Below, piece by piece: positions 17,824-25,703 of a stretch of DNA of 64,000 nucleotides. The notes under the pieces were generated by a model, which saw only the letters and a program-made list of their open reading frames with translations, ran no database searches and was not told where the DNA came from. The translations under genes and the position numbers were made by a program. Within the stretch, counting starts at the first letter, position 1, and every line of letters starts with the position of its first letter. Origin of the DNA: Embleya scabrispora DSM 41855 (GTDB lineage Bacteria > Actinomycetota > Actinomycetes > Streptomycetales > Streptomycetaceae). The stretch spans positions 150-64,149 of the forward strand of contig NZ_KB889691.1 in the NCBI RefSeq assembly GCF_000372745.1, in the 5' to 3' direction.

Positions 17824-18549
17824 ATGTCCGCATCCGCCTCGCTCGCCGACCGCCGCATCGTTGTCGTCGGCGCCGGCTCGCACACCGGCCGCCTCCTCGC
17901 CCGCGACGTGTCCGCCGCCGGAGCCCATGTGATCCTGGCCGGCCCCGACCCGCGCAAGCTGGAATGGACCGCCGGCGAACTCGGCGGTCCGGTCGACGTG
18001 GTCCCGGTCGACCTCACCGACGAGGACTCGATCGCCGCACTCGCCGCGAAGGTCGGCCGCTTCGACCATCTCGTGTCGACCGCGGCGCGACCCGCCAACG
18101 GCCCGCTGGCCGAGTTGGAACTCGCGGCCGTCCAGGACGCGTTCGCGGCCAAGGTGATCGGCCCGCTGCTGCTCGCCAAGCACCTGGCGCCGCAGGTCGA
18201 GCCGGACGGCTCGTTCACCTTCTTCTCCGGCGTGGCCGCGTGGCGCCCCGCGCCCGCGCGCACCGTGATGGCCACCACCAACGGCGCCTTGGCGTTCCTG
18301 GTCCAGGCCCTGGCGGTGGAGATCGCGCCGGTGCGGGTCAACGCGATCTCGCCCGGCATCGTCGACACCGGTTCGTGGGACGGTCTCGGCGCCGACAAGG
18401 ACGCGTTCCTGCGCGGCGTCGCACAGCGCAACCCGGCCCGCCGGGTCGGCACGCCCGACGACCTGATCCGAGCGGTGCTGTTCGCCATCGCCAACCCGTA
18501 CGTCACCGGCACCGTCCTGCACGTCGACGGCGGCGGCCGGCTCGTCTGA
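17824..18549 (+). CDS. Atypical short-chain dehydrogenase/reductase-like protein
   Basis: 241-residue SDR-fold protein. It has a nucleotide-binding start (RIVVVGAGSHTGRLLA) and the usual C-terminal pattern VRVNAISPGIVDTGSW ... TGTVLHVDGGGRLV. The catalytic Tyr-x-x-x-Lys is absent. After the conserved Ser in FFSGVAAW, the positions expected for Tyr and Lys hold Val and Thr (TVMATTNGAL). The glycine motif also deviates (GAGSHTGR). It may therefore bind a nucleotide without normal dehydrogenase chemistry, or use another mechanism. The ATG at 17824 follows AAAGGTG at a 9-bp spacing; no partner gene is adjacent on this strand. Confidence 0.8.
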   Translation: MSASASLADRRIVVVGAGSHTGRLLARDVSAAGAHVILAGPDPRKLEWTAGELGGPVDVVPVDLTDEDSIAALAAKVGRFDHLVSTAARPANGPLAELELAAVQDAFAAKVIGPLLLAKHLAPQVEPDGSFTFFSGVAAWRPAPARTVMATTNGALAFLVQALAVEIAPVRVNAISPGIVDTGSWDGLGADKDAFLRGVAQRNPARRVGTPDDLIRAVLFAIANPYVTGTVLHVDGGGRLV

Positions 18550-18595
18550 CCCGGCCACCCGCGAGCCGCCGCCGAGCCGGCGATCGCGCCCGGAC

Positions 18596-18642
18596 CCGCC
18601 GCCGGCCCGTCGCGCAGGGGACGCACGACGGGCCGGCGGCGG
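18596..18642. terminator. Bidirectional terminator-like hairpin with a perfect 17-bp stem
   Basis: CCGCCGCCGGCCCGTCG (18596-18612) and its exact complement (18626-18642) enclose a 13-nt loop between two convergent SDR genes. It can serve both strands. No T-tract follows on either side. Confidence 0.75.
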
Positions 18643-18723
18643 TGGGACCCACGATCGCGGCGGCGTGTACCGGAGCGCGGGGTTGGGGCCGGGCCGGCGG
18701 CGCACCGACGAGCCCGGCACCCG

Positions 18724-19509
18724 CTACATCGGGGTGACGTACGCCCCCGCGATACCGCCGTCGACCAGGAACTCCGCGGCGTTCACGAACGACGAGTCGT
18801 CGCTGGCCAGGAACGCGACCGCGGCCGCGAGTTCCTCGGGCTCGGCGAACCGGCCGACCGGGATGTGCACGAGCCGGCGGGCCGCCCGCTCCGGGTCCTT
18901 GGCGAACAGTTCCTTGAGCAGCGGGGTGTTCACCGGCCCCGGGCACAGCGCGTTGACCCGGATGCCCTCGCGGGCGAACTGCACGCCCAACTCCCGCGAC
19001 ATCGCGAGCACGCCGCCCTTGGACGCGGTGTAGGAGATCTGCGAGGTGGCCGCGCCCATCACCGCCACGAACGACGCGGTGTTGATGATCGAGCCCCTGC
19101 CCTGCCGCTGCATGTACGGCAACGCGGCCTTGCAGCACAGGAACACCGAGGTGAGGTTGACCTCCTGGACCCGGCGCCACGCGTCCAGGCCGGTGGTCAG
19201 GATCGAGTCGTCGTCGGGCGGCGAGATGCCCGCGTTGTTGAACGCGACATCGACCGACCCGTAGGTGTCGAACGCGGTCTTGAACAGGGCCTCGACCTGG
19301 TCGGCGTCGGTGACGTCGACTCGCACGAAGATCCCGCCGACCTCCTCGGCGGCGGCCTTGCCGGACGCTTCGTCGATGTCGGCGCACACCACGTTCGCGC
19401 CTTCGGAGGCCAGTCGCCGGGCGGAGGCCAGGCCGATACCGCTGCCCGCTCCGGTGACGACGGCCGTACGGCCGACCAGGCGGCGGCACACGGGGGTCTG
19501 CTCGCTCAC
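18724..19509 (-). CDS. SDR-family alcohol dehydrogenase of the gamma-glutamyl amine pathway
   Basis: Classical short-chain dehydrogenase of 261 residues, with all catalytic parts: TAVVTGAGSGIGLASA (cofactor loop), FNNAGIS, INTASF (Ser), YTASKGGV (Tyr/Lys) and IRVNALCPGPVNTPLL. Asp after the second strand (CADIDEA) points to NAD rather than NADP. The GTG start directly follows the TAA stop of the aldehyde dehydrogenase, with GAGGAG inside that gene's end, so it is the third gene of a ligase-ALDH-SDR operon. If the operon handles ethanolamine, this enzyme would oxidise the hydroxyl of gamma-glutamyl-ethanolamide. That role is inferred. Confidence 0.88.
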   Translation of the reverse strand: MSEQTPVCRRLVGRTAVVTGAGSGIGLASARRLASEGANVVCADIDEASGKAAAEEVGGIFVRVDVTDADQVEALFKTAFDTYGSVDVAFNNAGISPPDDDSILTTGLDAWRRVQEVNLTSVFLCCKAALPYMQRQGRGSIINTASFVAVMGAATSQISYTASKGGVLAMSRELGVQFAREGIRVNALCPGPVNTPLLKELFAKDPERAARRLVHIPVGRFAEPEELAAAVAFLASDDSSFVNAAEFLVDGGIAGAYVTPM

Positions 19510-20967
19510 TTAACTCTCCTCGGTGCTCGTGGACTCGGTGGTGACGGACTCGGTACTGATGAACACGTTCTTGATCTCGGTGAAGGCCGCCAGTGCGTCC
19601 GGCCCCAGCTCCCGGCCCAGCCCGGACTGGCCGAAGCCGCCGAACGGGGTCGAATAGCGCACGCTGCTGTGCGAGTTGACCGACAGGTTCCCGGCCCGCA
19701 CCGCTCGCGAGACGCGCAGCGCACGACCCACGTCCCGGGTCCACAGCGACCCGGACAGCCCGTACGCGGTGGCGTTGGCCAGTCGGATCGCATCCGCCTC
19801 GTCGTCGAACGGCAGGACCACCGCGACCGGACCGAAGATCTCCTCCACCGCCGTGCGGTCCTCGGCGGACTCGGGTGTGAGGACCGTCGCCGGATACCAG
19901 AAGCCCTTGCCGGTGGGCGCCTGTCCGCGGATCGCGGCGGGCGCGTCCTGCGGTACGTAGGAGCGCACCCGCTCGCGATGCGCGGCGGAGATCAGCGGGC
20001 CCATCTGCGTGTCGGGATCCCTGGGGTCGCCGACCCTGAAGGCCCGCACCGCCGGTTCGAGCAGGTCCATGAAGCGGTGGTAGACGCCGCGCTGCACCAG
20101 GATGCGGGTGCGCGCGCAGCAGTCCTGTCCGGTGTTGTCCAGGAACGCGCCCGGCGCGGCGGCCGCGGCGGCCTCGATGTCGGCGTCGGCGAAGACGATG
20201 TTCGCACTCTTGCCGCCCAGTTCGAGGGTGACCCGCTTCACCCCGGCGGCGCACCTGGCCATGATGTCCTTGCCCACGGCGGTGGAGCCGGTGAAGACCA
20301 CCTTGGCCACGCCCGGGTGTTCCACCAGGGCCCGTCCGGCGACGGGGCCGGCTCCCGGCAGCACCTGGAACAGTCCCTCGGGCAGACCCGCGGCCAGGCC
20401 CAGTTCCGCCAGGCGCAGTGCGGTCAGCGGGGTGGTCTCGGCGGGCTTGAGCAGGACCGCGTTGCCGGCCGCGAGTGCGGGCGCCAGGCCCCACGCGGCG
20501 ATCGGCATCGGAAAGTTCCAGGGCGCGATCACCGCGACCACGCCGAGCGGTTCGTGGAAGGTGATGTCCAGGCCGCCGGCCACCGGGATCTGCCGGCCGC
20601 TCAGCCGCTCGACCCCGCCGGCGGCGTAGTCCAGCAGGTCGCGGACGTTGCCCGCCTCCCAGCGGGCGTTGCCGATCGGGTGGCCGGCCTCGCGCACCTC
20701 CAGCCGGGCGAGTTCCTCGAGGTGCTCGTCCACGACGACGGCGAAGCGGCGCAGGACGCGGGCCCGGTCGCCGGGGGCGCGCGCCGACCACTGCGCGGCG
20801 GCGCGGGTGGCCCGGGCCACCGCCGCGTCGACGTCGTGCGCCGAACTCGCCCGGATGGTGGCGATGATCTCCTCGGTGGCGGGGTCGAGGATGTCGTGCT
20901 CGTGCGGCCCGTCCGGGTCGGGTCGGTCGTGTTGTTCGTGCTGCTGGGACAACGCTTTGATCCTCAC
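19510..20967 (-). CDS. NAD(P)-dependent aldehyde dehydrogenase
   Basis: 485-residue enzyme of the aldehyde dehydrogenase superfamily. It carries APWNFPMPIAAWG, GNAVLLKPAETTPLTAL (cofactor), FTGSTAVGKDIM, LELGGKSANIVF (general-base Glu), NTGQDCCARTRIL (catalytic Cys in GQDC-C) and EEIFGPVAVVLPFDDE. It is read from a GTG at 20967 that overlaps the ligase stop as GTGA. The open frame runs far upstream inside the ligase, which is rejected. Between a glutamate-amine ligase and an SDR, its likely substrate is a gamma-glutamylated aldehyde, as with PuuC. IolA/MmsA of the inositol pathway was considered and rejected. Confidence 0.9.
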   Translation of the reverse strand: MRIKALSQQHEQHDRPDPDGPHEHDILDPATEEIIATIRASSAHDVDAAVARATRAAAQWSARAPGDRARVLRRFAVVVDEHLEELARLEVREAGHPIGNARWEAGNVRDLLDYAAGGVERLSGRQIPVAGGLDITFHEPLGVVAVIAPWNFPMPIAAWGLAPALAAGNAVLLKPAETTPLTALRLAELGLAAGLPEGLFQVLPGAGPVAGRALVEHPGVAKVVFTGSTAVGKDIMARCAAGVKRVTLELGGKSANIVFADADIEAAAAAAPGAFLDNTGQDCCARTRILVQRGVYHRFMDLLEPAVRAFRVGDPRDPDTQMGPLISAAHRERVRSYVPQDAPAAIRGQAPTGKGFWYPATVLTPESAEDRTAVEEIFGPVAVVLPFDDEADAIRLANATAYGLSGSLWTRDVGRALRVSRAVRAGNLSVNSHSSVRYSTPFGGFGQSGLGRELGPDALAAFTEIKNVFISTESVTTESTSTEES

Positions 20968-22331
20968 ATGCGCTCGAAGGAGCGGAAGCGCTCCCAGTCG
21001 GTGACTGCCGTGTCGTACGCGTCCTGCTCGACCTGCGCCATGTGCAGGTAGTGGGCCACCACCTCGGCGCCGAAGGCGTGCTCGGCGATGGTCGAGGAGG
21101 CCCACAGTTCGGCGGCCTCGCGCAGCGTGCCGGGCACGTGCGGCGCGTCGCCGGTGTAGGCGTTGCCGGTGCAGGCGTCGCCGGGTTCGAGCTCGTGCTC
21201 GATCCCGTACAGGCCGGCCGCGATCATCCCGGCGACCGCGAGGTAGGGGTTCACGTCCCCGCCGGGGAGGCGGTTCTCGAAGCGGTGCGAGTGGCCGTGT
21301 CCGATCACCCGCAGCGCACAGGTGCGGTTGTCCGGCCCCCAGGCCACCGCGGTCGGCGCGAAGGAGCCGGGCCGAAAACGCTTGTACGAGTTGATGTTGG
21401 GCGCGTACAGGAGCGTGAACTCGCGCATCGCGGCGAGTTGGCCGGCCAGGAAGTGCCGCATCGTCTCGGACATCCCGTACGGACCGCTGTCGTCGGCCAG
21501 CACCGGCCAGCCGTCGCCGTCGCGCAGGGACAGGTGGATGTGGCACGAGTTGCCCTCGCGCTCGTCGTACTTGGCCATGAAGGTGAGCGACATGCCCTCC
21601 TGCGCGGCGATCTCCTTGGCTCCGGTCTTGTAGACGGTGTGCTGGTCGCAGGTGGTCAGCGCGTCGTCGTAGCGGAAGGCGATCTCGTGCTGGCCGAGGT
21701 TGCACTCGCCCTTGGCCGACTCCACGGTCATCCCGGCCGCACCCATCTCGTTGCGGATCCGGCGCAGCAGCGGTTCGACCCGGCCGGTGCCCAGCACCGA
21801 GTAGTCGACGTTGTACTGGTTGGCCGGTGTCATGCCGCGGTAGGCGCGGTCCCAGCCGGCCTCGTAGGTGTCCTTGAACAGGATGAACTCGAGTTCGGTG
21901 CCGGCGTGCGCGGTCCAGCCGTGCTCGGCGAGCCGGTCGAGTTGGCGGCGCAGGATCTGTCGGGGCGAGGCCGCGACCGGGGAGCCGTCGTGCCACAGCA
22001 GGTCCGCGTTGACCTGCGCGGTGCCCGGATGCCAGGGGGTGCGGCGCAGGGTGGCCAGGTCGGGGCGCATCACGAAGTCACCGTAGCCACGTTCCCAGGA
22101 CGACATCGCGTAGCCGGCGACCGTGTTCATGTCGGTGTCCACGGCGAGCAGATAGTTGCAGCCCTCGGTGCCGTGGGCGAGCGTGTCGTCCAGGAAGAAG
22201 CGGGCGGCGAAGCGTTTGCCCTGCAGCCTGCCCTGCATGTCGGTGAAGGCCAGGACTACCGTGTCGATCTCCCCGGTGTCGACGAGTGCGCGCAGCTCGT
22301 CGACGGACAGCGGGGGCGTTCGGTCTGCCAA
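20964..22331 (-). CDS. Glutamine-synthetase-like gamma-glutamyl-amine ligase (GlnA4/PuuA type)
   Basis: ATP-dependent ligation of glutamate to an amine; 455 residues, type I-like GS fold. Typical blocks are VDTDMNTVAGYAMSSWERG at the N-terminus, HAGTELEFILFKD (metal Glu), SAKGECNLGQHEIAF, GNSCHIHLSL and NINSYKRFRPGSFAPTA, plus ENRLPGGDVNPYLAVAG. In Streptomyces such paralogues (GlnA3, GlnA4) glutamylate polyamines or ethanolamine instead of ammonia. The start is a TTG, chosen because AGGAGG lies 7 bp upstream (22339-22344) and no ATG or GTG is suitably placed. It is divergent from a FadR-type regulator and followed by aldehyde dehydrogenase (GTGA overlap). Confidence 0.88.
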   Translation of the reverse strand: MADRTPPLSVDELRALVDTGEIDTVVLAFTDMQGRLQGKRFAARFFLDDTLAHGTEGCNYLLAVDTDMNTVAGYAMSSWERGYGDFVMRPDLATLRRTPWHPGTAQVNADLLWHDGSPVAASPRQILRRQLDRLAEHGWTAHAGTELEFILFKDTYEAGWDRAYRGMTPANQYNVDYSVLGTGRVEPLLRRIRNEMGAAGMTVESAKGECNLGQHEIAFRYDDALTTCDQHTVYKTGAKEIAAQEGMSLTFMAKYDEREGNSCHIHLSLRDGDGWPVLADDSGPYGMSETMRHFLAGQLAAMREFTLLYAPNINSYKRFRPGSFAPTAVAWGPDNRTCALRVIGHGHSHRFENRLPGGDVNPYLAVAGMIAAGLYGIEHELEPGDACTGNAYTGDAPHVPGTLREAAELWASSTIAEHAFGAEVVAHYLHMAQVEQDAYDTAVTDWERFRSFERM

Positions 22332-22365
22332 GGGAATGCCTCCTGTCGGTCCAACCGGAAGCCAT

Positions 22366-22390
22366 AAGGTATGGCCACGAACCATTGATT
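22366..22390. promoter_or_regulatory. Candidate FadR-type operator A between ligase and regulator genes
   Basis: The core GGTATGGCCACGAACC is an imperfect dyad (GGTATG-N4-CGAACC), flanked by AA on the left and ATTGATT on the right. CCATA-N3-TATGG (22362-22374) overlaps it as a second small inverted repeat. The same motif occurs once more, upstream of the permease gene, matching at 20 of 25 positions. Confidence 0.65.
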
Positions 22391-22414
22391 GGGAAGAGCT
22401 GGAGGGGAGGGATC

Positions 22415-23158
22415 GTGGACGAGCGATCCGGGCCGGAGCCCAAGGACGGGCTGTCGCCGCTGTTGCGGCCGGTGCGTGCGGGCAACGGCTTCGAGGAGGC
22501 GTTGGAGCAGATCCTCCAGGTCGTCCGGCTGGGCCTGGTCTCCGACGGCGGCCGGCTGCCCGCCGAACGCGACCTGGCCGAGCGGCTCGGGGTCAGCCGG
22601 GTGACCCTGCGCGAGGTACTCAAGGTGCTGGCCGATCAGGGCATCGTGGAGAGCCGCCGGGGCCGTTACGGCGGCACGTTCGTGCGCGAGCGCCCGGGGC
22701 CGGTCGGCGACGGCTCGGCCGCCGAGCTGCGCCGCCGGATCGCGAAGGTGGACGTGGAGGACACGCTGCGCTTTCGCGAGGTGCTGGAGGTCGGCGCGGC
22801 CGGGCTGTGCGCGGCCCAGGGCTTGGACCAGGCGCAGGCGGCGCGGTTGCGGGCGGCACTGGCGCAGACCAGGGACGCGCCGCTGGCCGAGTACCGGCGC
22901 CGGGACACGCTGCTGCATCTGACGTTGGCCCAGTTGTGCGGCTCGCCGACGTTGGCCGGCCAATACGCGGCGGTTCGGGCCACGGTGAACGACCTGCTGG
23001 ACTGCATTCCGCTGCTGGTGCGCAATCTGGAGCACTCGCAGCACCAGCACACCGCACTGGTCGAGGCGATCCTGGACGGCGATCCGGACGCGGCGGCCGA
23101 GGTGATGCGCGAGCACTGCGCCGGAACCGCGGCCCTGCTGCGCGGGTTTCTCGCCTGA
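22415..23158 (+). CDS. FadR-subfamily GntR transcriptional regulator
   Basis: 247-residue regulator. The winged helix-turn-helix is at the N-terminus (LPAERDLAERLGVSRVTLRE, then VLADQGIVESRRGRYGGTFV). The all-helical FCD effector domain follows, with FREVLEVGAAGLCA, RRDTLLHLTLAQLCG and HTALVEAILDGDPDAA, whose His/Asp residues are typical metal or effector contacts. The GTG start follows GGAGGGGAGG. It is divergent from the ligase operon with only 83 bp between starts. The shared 25-bp motif there and before the permease suggests it controls both transcription units in response to the amine or its glutamylated form. Confidence 0.9.
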   Translation: MDERSGPEPKDGLSPLLRPVRAGNGFEEALEQILQVVRLGLVSDGGRLPAERDLAERLGVSRVTLREVLKVLADQGIVESRRGRYGGTFVRERPGPVGDGSAAELRRRIAKVDVEDTLRFREVLEVGAAGLCAAQGLDQAQAARLRAALAQTRDAPLAEYRRRDTLLHLTLAQLCGSPTLAGQYAAVRATVNDLLDCIPLLVRNLEHSQHQHTALVEAILDGDPDAAAEVMREHCAGTAALLRGFLA

Positions 23159-23310
23159 GCCACCCGTCACCTCCCGCCCCGGCCGCGCGGAATCTCCGCC
23201 CGGCCGGTGCCGTTTTCCCGCCCGGGTCGCCTTGTTTTTCCGCTCGCCTCGGACCACCCGCCCGAAAGACATCCGCGCCGAAGCCTTGCGCGGTGTCGAC
23301 TCGAAGAGCA

Positions 23311-23335
23311 AAGGTATGCGCTCGAACCAATAATT
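23311..23335. promoter_or_regulatory. Candidate FadR-type operator B upstream of the permease
   Basis: The core GGTATGCGCTCGAACC, with AA before and AATAATT after, matches operator A and lies about 33 bp upstream of the permease start, where it could overlap the promoter or the start of transcription. Confidence 0.65.
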
Positions 23336-23367
23336 CTTCCTCACCTCCCTCCCGTCAGGAGTGGCTC

Positions 23368-24828
23368 GTGGTCGACGACATCCAAGCGCGCACGAAGCAG
23401 AGCGGCGGCGCGTCCGCCGGGGCGGAGGACTACCTGGAGAAGCGGGCGCTGCGCCGGGGCAGCGCGGGCTGGTTGCTGCTGACCGGCCTCGGTGTGGCCT
23501 ATGTGGTCTCGGGCGACTTCTCCGGCTGGAACTTCGGCCTGGCCGAGGCCGGTTTCGGCGGTCTGGCGATCGCCGCCGCGCTGATGGGCCTGATGTACAC
23601 GTGCATGGTCTTCTCGCTCGCGGAGTTGTCCTCGATCCTGCCCGCCGCCGGCGGCGGATACGGCTTCGCCCGTCGGGCGCTGGGCACCTGGGGCGGCTTC
23701 CTGACCGGCACCGCGATCCTGATCGAATACGTGCTCGCGCCCGCCGCGATCGTCATCTTCATCGGCGACTACGTCGAATCCCTCAACCTGTTCGGCCTGA
23801 CCTCGTCCTGGCCGGTCTACCTCGCCTGTTTCGTCGTCTTCATCGGCATCCACCTGTGGGGTGTCGGCGAGGCGCTGCGCTTCAGCTTCGTGGTCACCGG
23901 GATCGCGGTCGCCGCACTGCTGATCTTCGCGGTCGGCGCGTTCACCGAGTTCGACGCCGGCGGGCTCAACGACATCCCGGTGGACCACGACGCGCTCGGT
24001 GCCAACTCCTGGCTCCCGTTCGGTCTGCTCGGCATCTGGTCCGCCTTCCCGTTCGGGATGTGGTTCTTCCTGGGCGTGGAGGGGGTGCCGCTGGCCGCCG
24101 AGGAGACCAAGGACCCGGCCCGCACGCTGCCCAAGGCGATGAGCCTGTCGATCGGCGTGCTGCTCCTCCTGGCCGTGCTGACCTTCCTGGCCGCGACCGG
24201 CGCGCACGGCTCGAACGCGGTCCAGGAGGCGGGCAACCCGCTGGTGACCGCGCTCCAGGGCGACGGCGAACCGACCCCGCTGAGCCGCTTCGTGAACTAC
24301 GCCGGCCTGGCCGGACTGGTCGCGTCGTTCTTCTCGCTGATCTACGCCGGATCGCGGCAGTTGTTCGCACTGTCCCGAGCCGGCTACCTGCCCCGCTTCC
24401 TGTCCCTGACCAGCCGCCGCAAGGCCCCCTACCTCGGTCTGCTGGTGCCCGGCGCGCTCGGCTTCGCACTGGCCGCGTGGAGCGGCGACGGCGCCCGGAT
24501 GCTGAACATCGCGGTGTTCGGCGCGACCATCTCCTACGCGCTGATGTCGCTGTCGCACATCGTGCTGCGCCGCCGCGAACCGGACCTGGCCCGGCCGTAC
24601 CGCACCCCGGGCGGTATCGCCACCTCCTCGGTGGCCTTCGTGTTGGCCTGCTCCGCACTGGCCGCGACGTTCCTGGTGGACAAACAGGCCGCGTTCATCG
24701 CTCTGGGCGTGTACGCCGTCGCCCTGGCCTATTTCGCCCTGTACAGCCGGCATCATCTGGTGGCCAACGCGCCCGAGGAGGAATTCGCCGCACTGGCCGC
24801 GGCCGAGGCCGAACTCGACCGGGACTGA
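23368..24828 (+). CDS. APC-family permease, ethanolamine-permease type
   Basis: Inner-membrane amine/amino-acid transporter of 486 residues with about 12 hydrophobic segments. The first membrane region, VSGDFSGWNFGLAEAGFGG, closely follows the pattern of ethanolamine permeases. Later are AEETKDPARTLPKAM, the conserved loop after TM6, and RRREPDLARPYRTPGG near the C-terminus, both standard in APC proteins. The GTG at 23368 has AGGAG 7 bp upstream. It lies next to the FadR-type gene and ahead of the gamma-glutamyl hydrolase, so it probably brings in the substrate of the glutamylation pathway. Other small amines are possible. Confidence 0.87.
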   Translation: MVDDIQARTKQSGGASAGAEDYLEKRALRRGSAGWLLLTGLGVAYVVSGDFSGWNFGLAEAGFGGLAIAAALMGLMYTCMVFSLAELSSILPAAGGGYGFARRALGTWGGFLTGTAILIEYVLAPAAIVIFIGDYVESLNLFGLTSSWPVYLACFVVFIGIHLWGVGEALRFSFVVTGIAVAALLIFAVGAFTEFDAGGLNDIPVDHDALGANSWLPFGLLGIWSAFPFGMWFFLGVEGVPLAAEETKDPARTLPKAMSLSIGVLLLLAVLTFLAATGAHGSNAVQEAGNPLVTALQGDGEPTPLSRFVNYAGLAGLVASFFSLIYAGSRQLFALSRAGYLPRFLSLTSRRKAPYLGLLVPGALGFALAAWSGDGARMLNIAVFGATISYALMSLSHIVLRRREPDLARPYRTPGGIATSSVAFVLACSALAATFLVDKQAAFIALGVYAVALAYFALYSRHHLVANAPEEEFAALAAAEAELDRD

Positions 24829-24908
24829 CCACACACCCATCCCATCCATCGCCGCCGCGATCCCGAGCCCGCGATCTCGAGACATCCTGAGGAACCGAGC
24901 CACCCTTC

Positions 24909-25637
24909 ATGCCCAAGCCACTGATCGGTATCAGCACCTACCACGAGGAATCCGTGCAGTGGGGGGTGTGGCAGCTGCCCGCCGCGCTGCTGCCCCTCGA
25001 CTATCCGACCCATATCCAACGCGCCGGCGGGCTGGCGGTGATGTTGCCTCCGGACGCTCCGGAGGCGGCGGCCGAGACCGTGGCCCGGGTGGACGCCGTG
25101 GTGATCGCGGGCGGTCCGGACGTACGGCCCGCCCGCTACGGCGCCGAGCCGCACGCCCGGACCGGGCCTCCGAACGAGGCCCGGGACGAGTGGGAGAGTG
25201 CGTTGATCGAGGCGGCGCTGGCCTCGAACACGCCGCTCCTGGCGATCTGTCGCGGCATGCAACTGCTGAACGTGGTGTTGGGCGGCACGCTGATCCAGCA
25301 CGTGCCGGACGTGGTCGGCCACGGCGGGCACACCGGCCCGTCCGGCACACTGGCCGCGCACGTCGTCGCGCCGATCCCCGGCACGCTGTTCGCCTCGCTC
25401 GGCGCCGAGCCGTACGAGGTGCCGACCTACCACCACCAGGCGGTGGACCGGCTCGGCCGCGGCCTGGTGCCGAGCGCCCGGGCCGAGGACGGCATCATCG
25501 AGGCGGTGGAACTACCCGGCGAGAACTTCGCGCTGGGAGTCCAATGGCATCCCGAAGCCGGGACCGACCGGCGGCTGGCCCACGCCCTGATCGCCGCCGC
25601 CCGCCGGCCGCGCCTGGTGCCCGCGCCTTCGGCCTGA
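24909..25637 (+). CDS. Class I glutamine amidotransferase-like gamma-glutamyl hydrolase (PuuD type)
   Basis: 242-residue hydrolase predicted to release glutamate from gamma-glutamylated carboxylates such as gamma-Glu-GABA or gamma-Glu-glycine. The opening KPLIGISTYHEE and AVVIAGGPDVRPARYG are typical of the PuuD branch. The catalytic Cys is in LLAICRGMQLLNV and the catalytic His-Glu in GVQWHPEAG. A GAGG sequence precedes the ATG after an 80-bp gap from the permease. It supplies the final step that the ligase and dehydrogenases encoded on the other strand would need. Confidence 0.9.
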   Translation: MPKPLIGISTYHEESVQWGVWQLPAALLPLDYPTHIQRAGGLAVMLPPDAPEAAAETVARVDAVVIAGGPDVRPARYGAEPHARTGPPNEARDEWESALIEAALASNTPLLAICRGMQLLNVVLGGTLIQHVPDVVGHGGHTGPSGTLAAHVVAPIPGTLFASLGAEPYEVPTYHHQAVDRLGRGLVPSARAEDGIIEAVELPGENFALGVQWHPEAGTDRRLAHALIAAARRPRLVPAPSA

Positions 25638-25643
25638 GGACCG

Positions 25644-25685
25644 CGCGCGAGGGCCGCATACGCACGCCGTTGCGGCCGTCGCGCG
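25644..25685. terminator. Terminator-like hairpin between convergent hydrolase and hypE
   Basis: CGCGCGAGGGCCGCA pairs with TGCGGCCGTCGCGCG (one mismatch in 15) around a 12-nt loop. It lies 7 bp after the hydrolase stop and just beyond the hypE stop, so it can end both transcripts. Confidence 0.7.
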
Positions 25686-25703
25686 ACGATCCCACGGCAC
25701 CGC

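Noticed and set aside
19510..20967. IolA/MmsA-type dehydrogenase completing the inositol pathway
   Set aside because: The gene is coupled to a GlnA-like ligase and an SDR, on a separate transcript from the iol genes, and resembles PuuC-type enzymes.
20964..22331. Housekeeping glutamine synthetase (GlnA/GlnII)
   Set aside because: The coupling with aldehyde dehydrogenase, SDR, amine permease and gamma-glutamyl hydrolase fits an amine ligase better, and its sequence is of the divergent GlnA3/GlnA4 kind.
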